NCBI RefSeq assembly: GCF_003626535.1
Contig: NZ_RBAL01000023.1
Coordinates: forward strand, 31,956 to 95,955
Source of the DNA: Streptomyces hoynatensis
GTDB taxonomy: Bacteria > Actinomycetota > Actinomycetes > Streptomycetales > Streptomycetaceae
Length of the DNA stretch: 64,000 nt
Direction of reading: 5' to 3'
The position numbers and the translations under genes were made by a program. Positions 63,892 through 64,000 of the stretch are shown here, piece by piece; the stretch's first letter is position 1, and each line of letters begins with the position of its first letter. The notes beneath the pieces were generated by a model. The model was given only the letters and a program-made list of their open reading frames with translations. It did no database searches and was not told the origin of the DNA.

Positions 63892-64000
63892 TCAAGCCGC
63901 CTGCGTGACTGGCGGGGCGGGGGTGAATACCCGGTTGTCGCGCAGGAGGACCCACAGGACGCTCGCCCGTCGGCGTGCGAGGGCGATGATGGCCTGGACG
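63892..64000 (-). CDS. IS110-type transposase, C-terminal fragment (runs off the window)
   Basis: The minus-strand frame ending at 63892 encodes VQAIIALARRRASVLWVLLR, then DNRVFTPAPP and a stop. This resembles the end of IS110/IS116/IS902-family DEDD transposases, where 'A(V)IALARRRV.VLWALLRD' is common. Only 36 codons are in the window. IS110-type elements usually lack long terminal inverted repeats. Confidence 0.7.
   Translation of the reverse strand, partial: VQAIIALARRRASVLWVLLRDNRVFTPAPPVTQAA

Overview
The window is a stretch of chromosome from a high-GC actinomycete, almost certainly Streptomyces or a close relative. The evidence is third-position GC close to saturation, frequent GTG starts, many GTGA/TGATG stop-start overlaps, and a conserved actinobacterial block tig-clpP1-clpP2-clpX-(lipoprotein-like gene)-valS-folC-DUF4233-ndk-mreBCD-pbp2-rodA-radical SAM. 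No origin, rRNA operon or CRISPR array is visible. Gene names come from motif recognition by eye; no database search was run.

Layout. (1) 1-4917, minus strand: a four-gene operon resembling the mycobacterial GlnX-GlnH-PknG amino-acid-sensing system, with an extra coiled-coil protein between GlnH and PknG. (2) 5416-8246, minus: a lower-GC restriction-modification pair of the PstI/BsuBI type, flanked by about 500 bp of non-coding DNA on each side. (3) 8769-13680: a GNAT acetyltransferase, an MscS-type channel, a TetR regulator and a DHA2 efflux pump; the same 14-base sequence precedes both the TetR gene and the pump, suggesting one regulon. (4) 13858-17875: an HNH nuclease, malQ with a short upstream ORF, a small membrane protein, and a Nudix hydrolase whose 5' end is split by an apparent 10-bp duplication. 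(5) 18220-21777: two related XRE-type regulators with long helical C-terminal regions, separated by two small Cys-containing proteins. (6) 21894-32448, minus: cutA, two pepN-type M1 aminopeptidases, a large secreted subtilase and an AbiEi/DUF559-like protein. (7) 32820-41822: a DsbA-like oxidoreductase, sodF behind a Nur-like box, bioY, rpiB, a Nei-type DNA glycosylase, an Eis-like acetyltransferase, a SpoIIE-type phosphatase, an M23 peptidase and an acyltransferase. (8) 42299-48226: a small membrane protein, tRNA-Gly, tRNA-Pro, trigger factor and the Clp protease genes, with a ClgR-like site before clpP1. (9) 48253-63502: valS, folC, ndk and the mre-pbp2-rodA cell-shape operon, followed by a TIGR03960-type radical SAM gene. 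(10) The last about 110 bases are the 3' end of an IS110-type transposase.

How the genes relate: most of the right half is housekeeping (protein folding and quality control, tRNA charging, folate, nucleotide balance, cell-wall elongation or sporulation wall). The left half is more accessory. The PknG/GlnH/GlnX-like operon with its extra member, the restriction island, the TetR-DHA2 regulon and the paired XRE cassettes are the parts most likely to repay further work.
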